64,000 nucleotides of DNA from the NCBI RefSeq assembly GCF_000169455.1, contig NZ_AAYC01000014.1, forward strand, positions 46,506-110,505, given 5' to 3'. The translations under genes and the position numbers were made by a program. The notes under the pieces were generated by a model. The model ran no database searches. It saw nothing but the letters and a program-made list of their open reading frames with translations, and was not told the DNA's origin. Of this stretch, positions 53,098-62,106 are shown piece by piece (position 1 is the first letter of the stretch; every line of letters begins with the position of its first letter). This DNA comes from Roseobacter sp. SK209-2-6. GTDB taxonomy: Bacteria > Pseudomonadota > Alphaproteobacteria > Rhodobacterales > Rhodobacteraceae.

Positions 53098-54255
53098 TCA
53101 GGCCTTCTGCGCTTCGGCCTCTTGTCCCTCAACGATCTTGGCCATCAGATACTGGGCAAAATCGTAATTCGGACGCTCAAGATGTGATAGGTGACCGGGC
53201 TCAGCCATGCCCGATGAGAGGCCGCGGAAGACCTTCTCGGTGCAGCCGCGATCCTCGATATTCACATCATCCAAGAGCGCTTTCAGATCCTGGAAATTCT
53301 GTTCAACCTCGGGATCATCAGCAAAGTCATTGGACATGCCGCCACCAAAACGGATGTGTACCTGGCCGGGGCCGTTGGGGTGCAGGCTGAGATACCAGAA
53401 ATAGCCGGGGGTCAGGGTGATCAGCAGCGATGGGTAGAGCGCCAGAAGATAGGTCGTGCGCCGCTCGTCCCCTTTGAGGCGCGTGTTCTTCTCATGCGCC
53501 ATGGCGATCTTCAGGGATTCTTCCTTGAGGATCGTATGGTAGTTGAAGGCGGGCAGGCCGGGTGGGCAGACCATATCCTCCAGCTTAGAGAGGCCGCCGA
53601 TGGTGCCCGCATGGCAGACTGGCAGGTGGTAGCTCTCCATGAAGTTCTCGGCTAGAACCTTCCAGTTGGTGTCCCAGACATGTTCTTCATAAAACGCTTC
53701 GGTATAGTTGGTCATGTCATAGCCTGCGACCATCTCGGCCACCTGTGACAGCTGCTCGGCCACGGGGCTGGCGTCCTGGTTGAGGGTCACAAAAACCCAG
53801 CCAAGCCATTCTTCACAGCGTACCTTGGGCAGCTGGTACTGATCCTTGCAGAACCCTTCGTTGAGGGTCATGGCGGGCGCGCCGCGCAGCGAACCATCAA
53901 GGTTGTAGGTCCAGGCGTGATAGGGGCAGACGATGGCGCGGGTCTTGCCACGACCGTGCAACAGGGTCGACATGCGGTGCAGGCAGACATTGGAGAGGCC
54001 GCGCAGCTCACCGTCGCGGTCGCGCATGACCAGGATCGGCTGACCTGCCAGATCACAGGTGGTATAGCTACCGGGCTCTGCCAGCGCATCGGCGCGACCG
54101 ACACAGAACCAATCCTTGGCAAAGATATGTGCCAACTCCTGATCCAGGAACTCCTGGCTGGTATAGACCTCCGGAGGCATGGCACGGGCCTGTTCGAAGG
54201 GCTGTGCGGTATTCTGGCGAAGGGCTTCGACCGGGTCGATGTGATCTTTGGCCAT
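53098..54255 (-). CDS. Rieske non-heme iron oxygenase alpha subunit (second)
   Basis: 385 residues from the ATG at 54255, with AGGAG nine bases upstream. Rieske ligands C91, H93, C110 and H113 (CLH and CPYH) and mononuclear iron motif NFMESYHLPVCH (H210, H215). It is distinct from the neighbouring Rieske gene, so the two may form different terminal oxygenases. In related bacteria such pairs act on betaine-like osmolytes. The divergent neighbour is a candidate DMSP lyase, which makes an osmolyte context plausible but unproven. Confidence 0.87.
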   Translation of the reverse strand: MAKDHIDPVEALRQNTAQPFEQARAMPPEVYTSQEFLDQELAHIFAKDWFCVGRADALAEPGSYTTCDLAGQPILVMRDRDGELRGLSNVCLHRMSTLLHGRGKTRAIVCPYHAWTYNLDGSLRGAPAMTLNEGFCKDQYQLPKVRCEEWLGWVFVTLNQDASPVAEQLSQVAEMVAGYDMTNYTEAFYEEHVWDTNWKVLAENFMESYHLPVCHAGTIGGLSKLEDMVCPPGLPAFNYHTILKEESLKIAMAHEKNTRLKGDERRTTYLLALYPSLLITLTPGYFWYLSLHPNGPGQVHIRFGGGMSNDFADDPEVEQNFQDLKALLDDVNIEDRGCTEKVFRGLSSGMAEPGHLSHLERPNYDFAQYLMAKIVEGQEAEAQKA

Positions 54256-54608
54256 GCCTAAGGTCTCCTGTCTGTCTGCCATTCGCCCCTTTTGCCAAGC
54301 TGGCAAGGGACGGATAGGTCAATCGGTTAAGATATCTGGCGGGATAGTCGCGCGCCGCCCCTGTCGGAGCGGTTGTTTCATCCCTAGCTTTTGTCGGGCG
54401 GGCCTCTGAGGAAAAGAAGAAAATGTCTACCCCCACCTTTGGATCTACCTAATCAGCGCTTCGCGATTCCCGATCCTGGATCACAGGCCGATCAAGACCT
54501 GATCGTGGGGGGGAATTGACCCTCTTTTTCTACCTTTTCAGGATCTGGAAAAGACATCCCTGTCGCATTCAGAACAGAGAGCGAAATAGGTGCTGTTCAG
54601 ATCGGCGC
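54256..54608. other. Divergent promoter region of Rieske and DMSP lyase-like genes
   Basis: No gene is supported. At 54489-54505 lies a dyad CGATCA-AGACC-TGATCG (6-bp arms, five-base spacer), about 100 bases before the lyase start. The rest shows no other strong structure. Confidence 0.45.
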
Positions 54609-55202
54609 ATGGATCAGAACAAAATTTTCGACCACCTGCTTGGTCATGTGCAACAAGCCTATGAGAAAAACCCGCAGGTGCGGGCTTTTTCACCCTTTCC
54701 CGATGACCTCATCGCTCAACCGGTGACACCGATTTCTGTGCCAGCAGCGAATCTCCTGCGGCAGGAACAGGGGTTTTCGGCGGAATGCTCCAAGGGCCTG
54801 ACAGAGGCCATTCGCTCGGCTGCAGAGGTGGCTGAATGGCGCGAGCACTATCGCGGGACCGATCTGGGGGAGGATTTCTTTGACCGTTTTGGTTGCTTCC
54901 CCATTATCGGAGAGGGCGGCCCTTTCATGAGTGCGCATCTGCGCTGTTGGGTCGTCTATATGCCACCACATCTCTACTACCCCTGGCACGAGCACCACGC
55001 AGAAGAGCTCTATCTGATTGTCTCGGGGCAGGCGTTGTTTGGAAAAACGGGTCATGAGGAGCAGATGCTGCTCCCTGGCGAGACGGCTTTTCACGAGCAC
55101 AGCCAACCTCACGCGACCCGCACCGAAGCGGATCCGGTGCTGTGCCTTGTATTCTGGCGCGATGACTTTGACAGCGCGCCCATGCTATCAGAGATGAGCT
55201 AA
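54609..55202 (+). CDS. Cupin protein of the dimethylsulfoniopropionate lyase family (DddQ-like)
   Basis: 197 residues from the ATG at 54609, close to DddQ in size. The cupin metal motif is YPWHEHHAEELYLIVSG, with H127, H129, E133 and Y135, and the second motif ends in H168 (EHSQPHATR). The arrangement H-x-H-x3-E-x-Y is characteristic of DddL/DddQ/DddW/DddK enzymes, which split DMSP into acrylate and dimethyl sulfide. I cannot tell which subfamily from motifs. The ribosome site is weak; the frame is open upstream to 54516. A terminator-like hairpin lies within the first 30 codons (54666-54690). Confidence 0.72.
   Translation: MDQNKIFDHLLGHVQQAYEKNPQVRAFSPFPDDLIAQPVTPISVPAANLLRQEQGFSAECSKGLTEAIRSAAEVAEWREHYRGTDLGEDFFDRFGCFPIIGEGGPFMSAHLRCWVVYMPPHLYYPWHEHHAEELYLIVSGQALFGKTGHEEQMLLPGETAFHEHSQPHATRTEADPVLCLVFWRDDFDSAPMLSEMS
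54666..54690 (+). terminator. Terminator-like hairpin inside the lyase gene
   Basis: AAAAA then CCCGC / GCGGG arms (54671-54675, 54680-54684) with an AGGT loop, followed by C and TTTTT, about 20 codons after the start. This is the form of an intrinsic terminator. It may allow translation-dependent attenuation, or be a chance codon pattern. Confidence 0.45.
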
Positions 55203-55228
55203 ACCAACTCTCACCCACAGAGATCAGA

Positions 55229-55257
55229 AAAAGGCGTACCCAAAGAGAACGCCTTTT
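55229..55257. terminator. Bidirectional terminator
   Basis: Perfect 9-bp arms (55229-55237, 55249-55257) with T/A-rich ends, between the plus-strand DMSP lyase-like gene and the minus-strand ArsC-like gene. Confidence 0.8.
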
Positions 55258-55298
55258 CTACAAGTCAGGTTTTGCCCTTCGTTATCTTGGCCTTGGGA

Positions 55299-55640
55299 TC
55301 ACAGTAGGGCTGACAGTGCCTCGGTGGGGCGGCCGATGACGGCCTTGCCGTCTTTTTCCGCGATGGGCCTTTCGATCAGGGCTGGGTTGGATGCCATGGC
55401 CGTGATCAGATCCGCTTCGCTACTGTCCGCACTCAAACCCAGCTCCTTAAACAGCTTGTCACCTTTGCGCATCATCTCAAGTGCGGGGAGGTTAAGCGCA
55501 GCCAGCATTGCCTCGATCTCTACTTTTGAAGGTGCATCCTGCAGGTAGAGGCGTTGCGTGACCTCGGCGCCGCCCTCTTCCAGCAGCGCCAGGCCCGCGC
55601 GGGATTTTGAGCAGCGGGGATTATGCCAATAGGTGATCAT
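55299..55640 (-). CDS. ArsC/YffB-family glutaredoxin-like arsenate reductase
   Basis: 113 residues. The catalytic cysteine lies in HNPRCSKSR (residue 10) with the ArsC-type LYLQDAPS and [12 protein letters not shown] tail, and the arginine set expected for oxyanion binding ([16 protein letters not shown]). It would reduce arsenate using glutathione/glutaredoxin, but no arsenite exporter is adjacent, and homologues such as YfgD have other or unknown roles. It overlaps the pyrD stop by four bases, so is translated with it. Confidence 0.85.
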   Translation of the reverse strand: MITYWHNPRCSKSRAGLALLEEGGAEVTQRLYLQDAPSKVEIEAMLAALNLPALEMMRKGDKLFKELGLSADSSEADLITAMASNPALIERPIAEKDGKAVIGRPTEALSALL

Positions 55641-56698
55641 AGCCAGTCTCCTCTTTTGCTGCCAACAGCCGCGGCCACATTTGCATGGCCGTCGCGGGCC
55701 AAAAGCGTATCCAACCCTTTTGCGATATCACTAGCAAGGGAGATGCCGCCATAGACCATGGCGGTATAGAACTGCACCGCTGAAGCTCCGGCGCAGATTT
55801 TGGCATAGGCCTGCTCTGCATTGCTGATGCCCCCTACACCGATCAGGGGTACAGCCCCATTCAAAAGCTCTGATAGCTGCGCCAGTACACGAGTCGATTT
55901 TTCAAACAGGGGCGCGCCAGAGAGGCCTCCCGCTTGATCGCGATGCGGGCTGTGCAGCCCTTCGCGGGATAGGGTGGTATTGGTGGCGATCACAGCATCA
56001 ATACCGGTTTCCAGCGCCACGGCTGCGATATCTTCTATACCCTCGCGATCCAGATCCGGCGCGATTTTCAGGAAAACTGGGATCCGGCGGTCCAGCCCAG
56101 CTCGTGTCTCCAGAACCCCATGCAACAGAGCGGAAAGCGCGGCTTTGCCCTGCAGATCGCGTAGTTTTTCGGTATTCGGAGAGGAGACGTTGACAGTGGC
56201 AAAATCCAGATGCTTGCCGCACTGGGCCAGAACCTTGGCAAAATCGGCGGCCCGGTCCTCGCTATCCTTGTTGGCACCGAGGTTGAGGCCGATCACCGCT
56301 TCTTTGGGGCGTTTGGCAAGGCGGCTGGCAATCACTTCCATGCCTTCATTGTTAAAGCCAAAGCGATTGATCGCTGCCCTGTCCTCGGTCAGGCGAAAAA
56401 GACGAGGCTTGGGGTTTCCGGGTTGCGGGCGCGGGGTCGCAGCACCTACCTCGATAAAGCCAAAACCGGCCTTGCTGAGTGGGGCCAGGGCCTCGGCGTT
56501 CTTGTCAAAACCTGCGGCCAAACCCACTGGGTTGGGCAGGGAAAGACCGGCCACTTCGGTTTTGAGGCGCACAGAGGTGACTGGCACAGATCCCGGCACC
56601 AATCCAGAGCTGAGTGCTTTGATCGATAGCCCATGTGCGGTTTCCGGATCGATCCGGTGCATCGCCGCAAGGGCCAGTTTCTCACTTAGTTTCATCAC
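55637..56698 (-). CDS. pyrD: Dihydroorotate dehydrogenase, quinone-dependent (class 2)
   Basis: 353 residues. The short N-terminal membrane-associating helix ([22 protein letters not shown]) precedes the FMN barrel with [12 protein letters not shown] and [15 protein letters not shown], whose serine is the class 2 catalytic base. [21 protein letters not shown] binds FMN phosphate. It oxidises dihydroorotate in pyrimidine synthesis, passing electrons to ubiquinone. Two adjacent ATGs are possible starts (56698, 56695). Confidence 0.95.
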   Translation of the reverse strand: MMKLSEKLALAAMHRIDPETAHGLSIKALSSGLVPGSVPVTSVRLKTEVAGLSLPNPVGLAAGFDKNAEALAPLSKAGFGFIEVGAATPRPQPGNPKPRLFRLTEDRAAINRFGFNNEGMEVIASRLAKRPKEAVIGLNLGANKDSEDRAADFAKVLAQCGKHLDFATVNVSSPNTEKLRDLQGKAALSALLHGVLETRAGLDRRIPVFLKIAPDLDREGIEDIAAVALETGIDAVIATNTTLSREGLHSPHRDQAGGLSGAPLFEKSTRVLAQLSELLNGAVPLIGVGGISNAEQAYAKICAGASAVQFYTAMVYGGISLASDIAKGLDTLLARDGHANVAAAVGSKRGDWL

Positions 56699-56774
56699 AG
56701 GATGCCTTTATGAGGTTTGGCAGAATGGGTTTTGGCAGGTAGCGGGTGTTGCAAAGATCCGAGCGAAAAGACCC

Positions 56775-57113
56775 CTAGGCCATTTCAGCCGGAAAGACAT
56801 GCATTCCATTTTCCAAGGGCAGGGGTTTCGACCAGAGCATCTCTGCAATGCTTAGTTTGCGATAGAGATGTGGGAAGAGAGCATCCCCCCTGGAAACCTC
56901 CCATTTCAGCGCCTCACCCAGGGCATCGGCCTCAAAAGCCAGAAGCCAAAGACCTTCAACACCCGCAAAATGCTTGGCTGCTGTTTCGGCGGCTTGCTCA
57001 GCGGTAGAGAAATGGATGAAGCCATCGCTCAGATCGATCGGAGCCCCAAGCGTTTCACCTGCGGACTGGAAATCGGTCCACTCTTCGGTACGTAGTATTT
57101 TGTAGATCAGCAT
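56775..57113 (-). CDS. DUF952 domain protein
   Basis: 112 residues from the ATG at 57113, with AGGACAGG upstream. MLIYKILRTEEWTDFQSAGE, then GFIHFSTAEQAAETAAKHFAGVEGLWLLAF and FPHLYRKL, is the DUF952 pattern. Its function is unknown. It lies 76 bases upstream of pyrD on the same strand and may share its transcript. Confidence 0.88.
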   Translation of the reverse strand: MLIYKILRTEEWTDFQSAGETLGAPIDLSDGFIHFSTAEQAAETAAKHFAGVEGLWLLAFEADALGEALKWEVSRGDALFPHLYRKLSIAEMLWSKPLPLENGMHVFPAEMA

Positions 57114-57294
57114 CCTGTCCTGATGCCTCGCGCTACTATGGGAATCAAGACCTGATAGGGGGGCGCTCGCTCTTGGGCTCAAGAAAAAATGCACCGTTTC
57201 CTCTAGGGAACCCGGAATGGTTGTTTTTCCCCTTTGACTGCGGTGGGCAATAAATGCACCATTTGGTCAAAGAAAAACAAAAGGGAGTATTTTG

Positions 57295-58878
57295 ATGTTC
57301 ACCCGTTTCCTGAGTTCAGTAGCAGCGCTGGGTTTGACCGCCGGCATGGCCGCTGCCGAATACAAGCTGACAATCCTACATACCAATGACATCCACAGCC
57401 GGATTGAATCGATCAACAAATACGATTCAACTTGCAATGCAGAGGGCGAAGCCGAGGGCAAGTGCTTTGGCGGTGTCGCCCGGATCAAAACCATGGTGGA
57501 TGCCCGCCGTGCCGCTCTGGAGGGACATAATGTCATCCTTCTGGATGCCGGTGACCCATTCCAGGGCTCGCTGTTCTACACCACATACAAAGGTGCGGCT
57601 GAGGCCGAATTCATGCAGGCTATCGGTTATGATGCCATGGCCGTGGGCAACCACGAGTTCGACGACGGCCCGCCGGCGCTGCGGGCGTTTATCGACGCGG
57701 TGGAGTTCCCGGTGATCTCGGGAAATCTTGACCTCTCCTCTTCGCTGGATCTGAAGGGCCATGTGGGCAATCATGTTGTGCTTGAGGTGGGCGGCGAGAA
57801 GATCGGCATCATTTCGGCCCTGGCCACCGATACAGTGGAGACCTCTTCGCCGGGCCCGGATGTTGTGTTTCAGGATGAGATCGAAAGCCTGAAGGCCGAT
57901 GTGGCCGCCCTGGAAGCGGAAGGCGTGACCAAGATCATCGCTTTGACCCATGTGGGGCTGCCGATGGATCTGAAGATTGCCGAAGCCGTGCCGGGTATTG
58001 ATGTCGTGGTTGGCGGCCATTCTCATACGCTGCTGTCCAATACCTCTGAAAAAGCCGCCGGTTCCTATCCGGTGATGGCAGGCGGGGTGCCTGTTGTGCA
58101 GGCTTATGCCTACAGTAAATATCTGGGCGAGCTGGAAGTCAGCTTTGATGAAGCGGGCAATGTGACCGCTGCCAGCGGTGAGCCGATCTTGCTGGATGCA
58201 TCGGTGACACCGGATGCCGCCATCGCGGCGCGGGTCGCTGAGATGGGTGCCCCCATTGAGGAGATGAAGCAGCGCGTTGTTGCCGCCACCGCCGAGGCGG
58301 TAGAGGGCGCGCGCGAAGTTTGCCGTACCACCGAATGCCCCATGGGCAACCTGGTGGCGGATGCCATGTTGGACCGGGTCAAAGACCAGGGGATTTCGAT
58401 CGCAATCCAGAACGGAGGCGGACTGCGTGCCTCGATTGACGCGGGCGAGGTCACCATGGGTGAAGTGCTGACAGTGCTGCCCTTCCAGAACACGCTCTCC
58501 ACCTTTGAAGCCTCGGGCGAAGTCGTGATTGCAGCTTTGGAAAATGGTGTCAGTCAGGTCGAAGACGGCAAAGGCCGCTTCCCCCAGGTGGCGGGACTGA
58601 AGTATACCTTTGACCTCTCGGTTGCGCCGAATGAGGGCCGCATCAGCGATGTTCAGGTGATGGAAGGCGGCTCCTGGGTGGCGGTGGATCCGGCCAAGAC
58701 CTATGGCGTTGTTACCAACAACTATGTTCGCAATGGCGGCGACGGCTACAAGATGTTCCAAGGCGATGACAAAGAGGCCTATGACTTCGGCCCGGATCTG
58801 GCGGATGTTCTGGCCGAATACCTGGCGGCCCAGGGCCCCTATACCCCCTATACCGATGGGCGCATCGCCCAGAAGTAA
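57295..58878 (+). CDS. Secreted bifunctional metallophosphatase/5'-nucleotidase
   Basis: 527 residues from the ATG at 57295, with AGGGAG upstream. The signal peptide is MFTRFLSSVAALGLTAGMAAA. The metallophosphatase domain has LHTNDIHSR, DAGDPFQGS, VGNHEFDDG and VGGHSHT motifs that bind two metals; the C-terminal nucleotide-recognition domain has GGLRASIDAGEVTMGEVLTVLPFQN and NNYVRNGGDGYKMF. It hydrolyses extracellular nucleotides to nucleosides and phosphate in the periplasm. The nucleosides could feed the cdd-deoA-deoB pathway. It lies alone and ends at a strong terminator. Confidence 0.95.
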   Translation: MFTRFLSSVAALGLTAGMAAAEYKLTILHTNDIHSRIESINKYDSTCNAEGEAEGKCFGGVARIKTMVDARRAALEGHNVILLDAGDPFQGSLFYTTYKGAAEAEFMQAIGYDAMAVGNHEFDDGPPALRAFIDAVEFPVISGNLDLSSSLDLKGHVGNHVVLEVGGEKIGIISALATDTVETSSPGPDVVFQDEIESLKADVAALEAEGVTKIIALTHVGLPMDLKIAEAVPGIDVVVGGHSHTLLSNTSEKAAGSYPVMAGGVPVVQAYAYSKYLGELEVSFDEAGNVTAASGEPILLDASVTPDAAIAARVAEMGAPIEEMKQRVVAATAEAVEGAREVCRTTECPMGNLVADAMLDRVKDQGISIAIQNGGGLRASIDAGEVTMGEVLTVLPFQNTLSTFEASGEVVIAALENGVSQVEDGKGRFPQVAGLKYTFDLSVAPNEGRISDVQVMEGGSWVAVDPAKTYGVVTNNYVRNGGDGYKMFQGDDKEAYDFGPDLADVLAEYLAAQGPYTPYTDGRIAQK

Positions 58879-58879
58879 T

Positions 58880-58895
58880 GTTTCGCGCGCGAAAC
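58880..58895. repeat. 16-bp perfect palindrome after the nucleotidase gene
   Basis: GTTTCGCGCGCGAAAC begins one base after the stop codon. It lies before the terminator and is not part of it. Confidence 0.5.
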
Positions 58896-58911
58896 AAGTG
58901 ACCTGAATATG

Positions 58912-58945
58912 AAAGCCCCGCCCGCAGCCTGCAGGCGGGGCTTTT
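58912..58945 (+). terminator. Terminator after the nucleotidase gene
   Basis: Perfect 11-bp arms (58912-58922, 58934-58944) with an inner CAG/TGCA arrangement and a T run at the end. Confidence 0.9.
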
Positions 58946-58976
58946 CCTTATGTGCAATTGCTGGCACATTCCCCCT

Positions 58977-59285
58977 ATGGACCATCCGCTGATTGATCTG
59001 ATCAATGCCCGCATCGCTGAGGCAGAAGCTGACGGCGCCTTTGACAATCTGTCAGGGGCGGGCCGCCCGCTGCGCCGGGTTGAGGACCCGGAAAATGAGC
59101 TGATCAACCGCGTTTTACAGGAAAATGGCGCGGTGCCGGAGTTTGTCTCGCTTAGCCGGGAATTGAGCCGCCTGCGAGAAGAGCTGCGCGAGGCGGGCGA
59201 TCGCAGTCGGCGCAGTGAGATCCTGAAAGAAATGTCGATGATGGAAGCGCGGATCGATCTGGCCCGCAAGGCCTATCTGAAGTAA
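58977..59285 (+). CDS. DUF1992 (DNAJC28-like) small protein
   Basis: 102 residues from the ATG at 58977. MDHPLIDLINARIAEAEADG then AFDNLSGAGRPLRRVEDPENELINRVLQENGAVPEF matches the DnaJ-homologue subfamily C member 28 domain, whose FxNLxGxGxPL segment is diagnostic. It carries no J domain. Function not established. Its 3' 134 bases are overlapped antisense by the convergent sulfotransferase gene. Confidence 0.85.
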   Translation: MDHPLIDLINARIAEAEADGAFDNLSGAGRPLRRVEDPENELINRVLQENGAVPEFVSLSRELSRLREELREAGDRSRRSEILKEMSMMEARIDLARKAYLK

Positions 59286-61062
59286 TCGGATCGTAAACGA
59301 GTTCGGGCCAGAGCTCAGCGTCCAGATCTTCGATGAAGGGGGCAAGCATATCTGCATATTGCGCCCATCTCCCTACCGAACGCTTGTGGACTTTCTGGCG
59401 AACCTGTCCGGCACTCAGCGACAAGATTGGGGAGGTCGCCTGGCCAGGCTCTGCCATCTCCGGACACCAGTCGACATCGATAAACTCGGCGATGCGATGG
59501 CTATGGTGCTCGACATCACCCACCAGTTCCTCATAGTTGAGGCGCAAAATTTGTGACGGGAAGAGATCCTGCCACTGTGCTTGAAGACGGGCGAATAAGT
59601 TGAATCGATGCGCCATGGCTTTCAGGTCATAGGAATAAGCGAGGGCACGCCCGGAGAAATGTGCCTGCCACATGGAGAGAGCGATGTCACGAGGATCTCT
59701 ATGCATTGAGATTATCCTGCAATCTGGAAAGGCGCTCGCGAGATATCCGATGTAGCGGTAGTTTTCCGGCATCTTGTCGGTAAAGGCCCGAGCATTGGCG
59801 GGTAGCTCTGGCAGCCTGGCGCGGTAGTCATCGGCGAAACTTGTTTGGACCTGAAGATTGAATGGCAACGTACCATCAAGATAGGGTTGGAGGAGAAAGC
59901 CGGCTGCGGCTCTTTCGCCCAGCGGGGCTACAGAAGGATGGGCACCAAGGATCGTTTCTGTCAAAGTTGTCCCTGACCGCGGTAGACCGGTGATGAAGAC
60001 CGGTCGCGCAGTATTTTCATCCCCGGTGTGTTCCAGGCTGGGGCAGGGGAATTGTACTGCAATGGCTGCGGATTGATTGGCGTCTGTCGTTCGGTCATAG
60101 GGAAATTGCTGGGCCAAAATGCCATTTGCAATCGCAAGATGTTTGGCAAATTGCGCTCCGGTCCCTTTTTTCTTGGCAAGTGTCGCAAGGCCAAAGTGCA
60201 GTTTGGCTGTATCGTTTTGATCGTGACGCTGCTTTGCTGCTAGCAGCATGAGCTTTTGGTGTGTTTCGATTTCGTTTGGTTCGAGTAGAGGAGAAATCTG
60301 TTCCAGAGCTTCTGGTTGATTGGGCCATTTTCGCAGAATGTGGCGGTAGAAATCTCGGGCTTCTGATTGCGCGCCGCGTTCAACATGAAGCGCTGCTTGC
60401 CGCAGATTGGCACCAAGATGATCTGGATTCAGATTTAAAGCACGGGTGATCACCGCCTGAGATTCATCATATCGGGTTTGTCTGGCCAAGGGTCGGCTGG
60501 CATTGACAAGGCATTCCACATCGTCAGGGTTCATTTCAAGGGCCCCGTCAAAATCCGCTAGGGACTTGTGTTCGTCCCCCAAAGCTCCATAGACCAAGGC
60601 TCTGAGGCTATAGAGGCGAGAATTAGACGGCGTACTGGAGATGCCGGTTTCGAGACTACCTAGCGCCTCATCCATGGCGCCGACACTAAAGTACGCTTGT
60701 GCGAGAAGGTAATAGGCATCAGCCTGTCCAGCCTGTCCAGCCTGTCCAGCCTGTTCAGCCAGAACCCGCTTCAGTTGGGGAATAGCCTTGTCTGGAGAAC
60801 CAAGCAGGATCAGAGTTTGAGCGTAATTTTTGCGTGCATCGCAGAATTCAGCATCTTTGACCAAGGCCTGTTTGAACAGAGGAATGGCTTCGCGTAGCTT
60901 GTTTTGGCCGCACAATGCAATACCGACCAAATTGAACAGGGTGGCCGGAGCATTTTTGTTTTTCAGCAGTGGTTTGGCTAGTTTTTGAACAGTCTTATGC
61001 TTGCCCTGAGAAAGAAGAGCATGAAGCTGATGGAGATCAGCGGAATTGAGCGACTTTGACAT
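59152..61062 (-). CDS. TPR-repeat sulfotransferase
   Basis: 636 residues. The N-terminal half (about 1-330) is helical with tetratricopeptide repeats (DAYYLLAQAYFSVGAMDEAL, FDGALEMNPDDVECLVNASR). The C-terminal half is a sulfotransferase: PVFITGLPRSGTTLTETILG is the PAPS loop and SMHRDPRDIALSMWQAHF the 3'-phosphate motif. A Gln-Ala-Gly run (residues about 107-116) comes from 9-bp DNA repeats. Typical family members end near ELVYDP; about 40 further residues here are encoded over the DUF1992 gene in antisense, so the natural stop may have been lost. Confidence 0.85.
   Translation of the reverse strand: MSKSLNSADLHQLHALLSQGKHKTVQKLAKPLLKNKNAPATLFNLVGIALCGQNKLREAIPLFKQALVKDAEFCDARKNYAQTLILLGSPDKAIPQLKRVLAEQAGQAGQAGQADAYYLLAQAYFSVGAMDEALGSLETGISSTPSNSRLYSLRALVYGALGDEHKSLADFDGALEMNPDDVECLVNASRPLARQTRYDESQAVITRALNLNPDHLGANLRQAALHVERGAQSEARDFYRHILRKWPNQPEALEQISPLLEPNEIETHQKLMLLAAKQRHDQNDTAKLHFGLATLAKKKGTGAQFAKHLAIANGILAQQFPYDRTTDANQSAAIAVQFPCPSLEHTGDENTARPVFITGLPRSGTTLTETILGAHPSVAPLGERAAAGFLLQPYLDGTLPFNLQVQTSFADDYRARLPELPANARAFTDKMPENYRYIGYLASAFPDCRIISMHRDPRDIALSMWQAHFSGRALAYSYDLKAMAHRFNLFARLQAQWQDLFPSQILRLNYEELVGDVEHHSHRIAEFIDVDWCPEMAEPGQATSPILSLSAGQVRQKVHKRSVGRWAQYADMLAPFIEDLDAELWPELVYDPITSDRPCGPDRSALPSSTFLSGSHCADCDRPPRAALLAGGSIPG
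60721..60756. repeat. Four 9-bp tandem repeats in the sulfotransferase gene
   Basis: AGCCTGTCC is repeated three times, then AGCCTGTTC. In the coding strand they give Gly-Gln-Ala units between TPR helices. Copy number could vary between strains by slippage. Confidence 0.7.
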
Positions 61063-61223
61063 TGAAGTTGAGACCTGGAAGGGTCAGTCTTGGCTATCAG
61101 AGGGACTGATGTTGCGACTGAAAAGTGCGTATTTCGGCTATCTAGGTTGGCTCGCTCGCTCAATCAAGGGGTGAAATACACAAGTGTCCAGAATACACGA
61201 AAGAGTGAGGTTAGGTTCGTTTC

Positions 61224-61970
61224 ATGTGCGGCAGACTTGCAGTAACCCTCCCTGGTGATGCCATGGCACAGCTCTTTGCCTCACAACCGGCCAACAACTT
61301 GCCACAGGTGCCGAATTACAATGTCTGCCCAACCAATCAACTACATGTCGTGATCAGCGCTGAGGAGACCAGGCAACTGGTGGCCATGCGCTGGGGGTTT
61401 CTGCCCCACTGGTATGAGAGTGAGGGTGCTGGACCGCTCCTGATCAATGCGCGGGCAGAAACAATCGCGAAAAAACCAGCTTTTGCAGAGGCTTGCCGAT
61501 CACGGCGCTGCCTGATCCCGGCAAGTGGCTTTTATGAATGGACCAAGGATGCCAAGGGCAATCGGCTTCCCTGGTATGTCTCCCGAAAGGATGCCGCACC
61601 TATTGCTTTTGGCGGTATCTGGCAGGCCTGGGGGAAAGATGAGCCGGTAAAGACCTGTGCGATTGTTACAACCGCGGCCAACCAAAGCCTTGGTCATATC
61701 CATCACCGGATGCCCTTGATGCTCGCGCAAGAGGATTGGGCGCTCTGGCTGGGAGAGGCAGAGCGCGGTGCAGCGCGGCTCATGCAACCGGGAGATGAGG
61801 AGCTCTTTCAAGCGTGGCGCGTTGATGTCAAAGTGAATGGCAACAAGGCCCAAGGGGCTGAGTTGATTGAGCCCTTTGACGTCATTGAAGAGCAATCTGA
61901 CCCCAGCGAGGCACAGGAAGCCGCTGCTGTATCTCCAATGCCACCTCCCAAGCAAGGGAGACTTTTCTGA
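61224..61970 (+). CDS. SOS response-associated peptidase (SRAP/YedK family)
   Basis: 248 residues. The mandatory N-terminus is MCGR, so C2 becomes the N-terminal nucleophile that cross-links abasic sites in single-stranded DNA. NARAETIAKKPAFAEACRSRRCLIPASGFYEW and the HHRMPLML histidine motif complete the family pattern. The enzyme shields abasic sites during replication. No LexA box is visible upstream, and no recA or polymerase is nearby. Confidence 0.93.
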   Translation: MCGRLAVTLPGDAMAQLFASQPANNLPQVPNYNVCPTNQLHVVISAEETRQLVAMRWGFLPHWYESEGAGPLLINARAETIAKKPAFAEACRSRRCLIPASGFYEWTKDAKGNRLPWYVSRKDAAPIAFGGIWQAWGKDEPVKTCAIVTTAANQSLGHIHHRMPLMLAQEDWALWLGEAERGAARLMQPGDEELFQAWRVDVKVNGNKAQGAELIEPFDVIEEQSDPSEAQEAAAVSPMPPPKQGRLF

Positions 61971-62106
61971 AAAAGATCCTTGCCTCGTTCTCAATCCGGT
62001 GCTGATCAGTCTCTCGGGAGGTGCCGGCTTCGCATCTCAGTGCAAGAAAGCGAGGCATCAACCAGAAGGGCAGTGCGTCGTCTTAAAGGCCGCTGCCAGA
62101 AAGGCG

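Noticed and set aside
57234..57270. TTGACT promoter-like word before the nucleotidase gene
   Set aside because: At 17 bases spacing the -10 candidate is CACCAT, which is poor; other spacings are no better.
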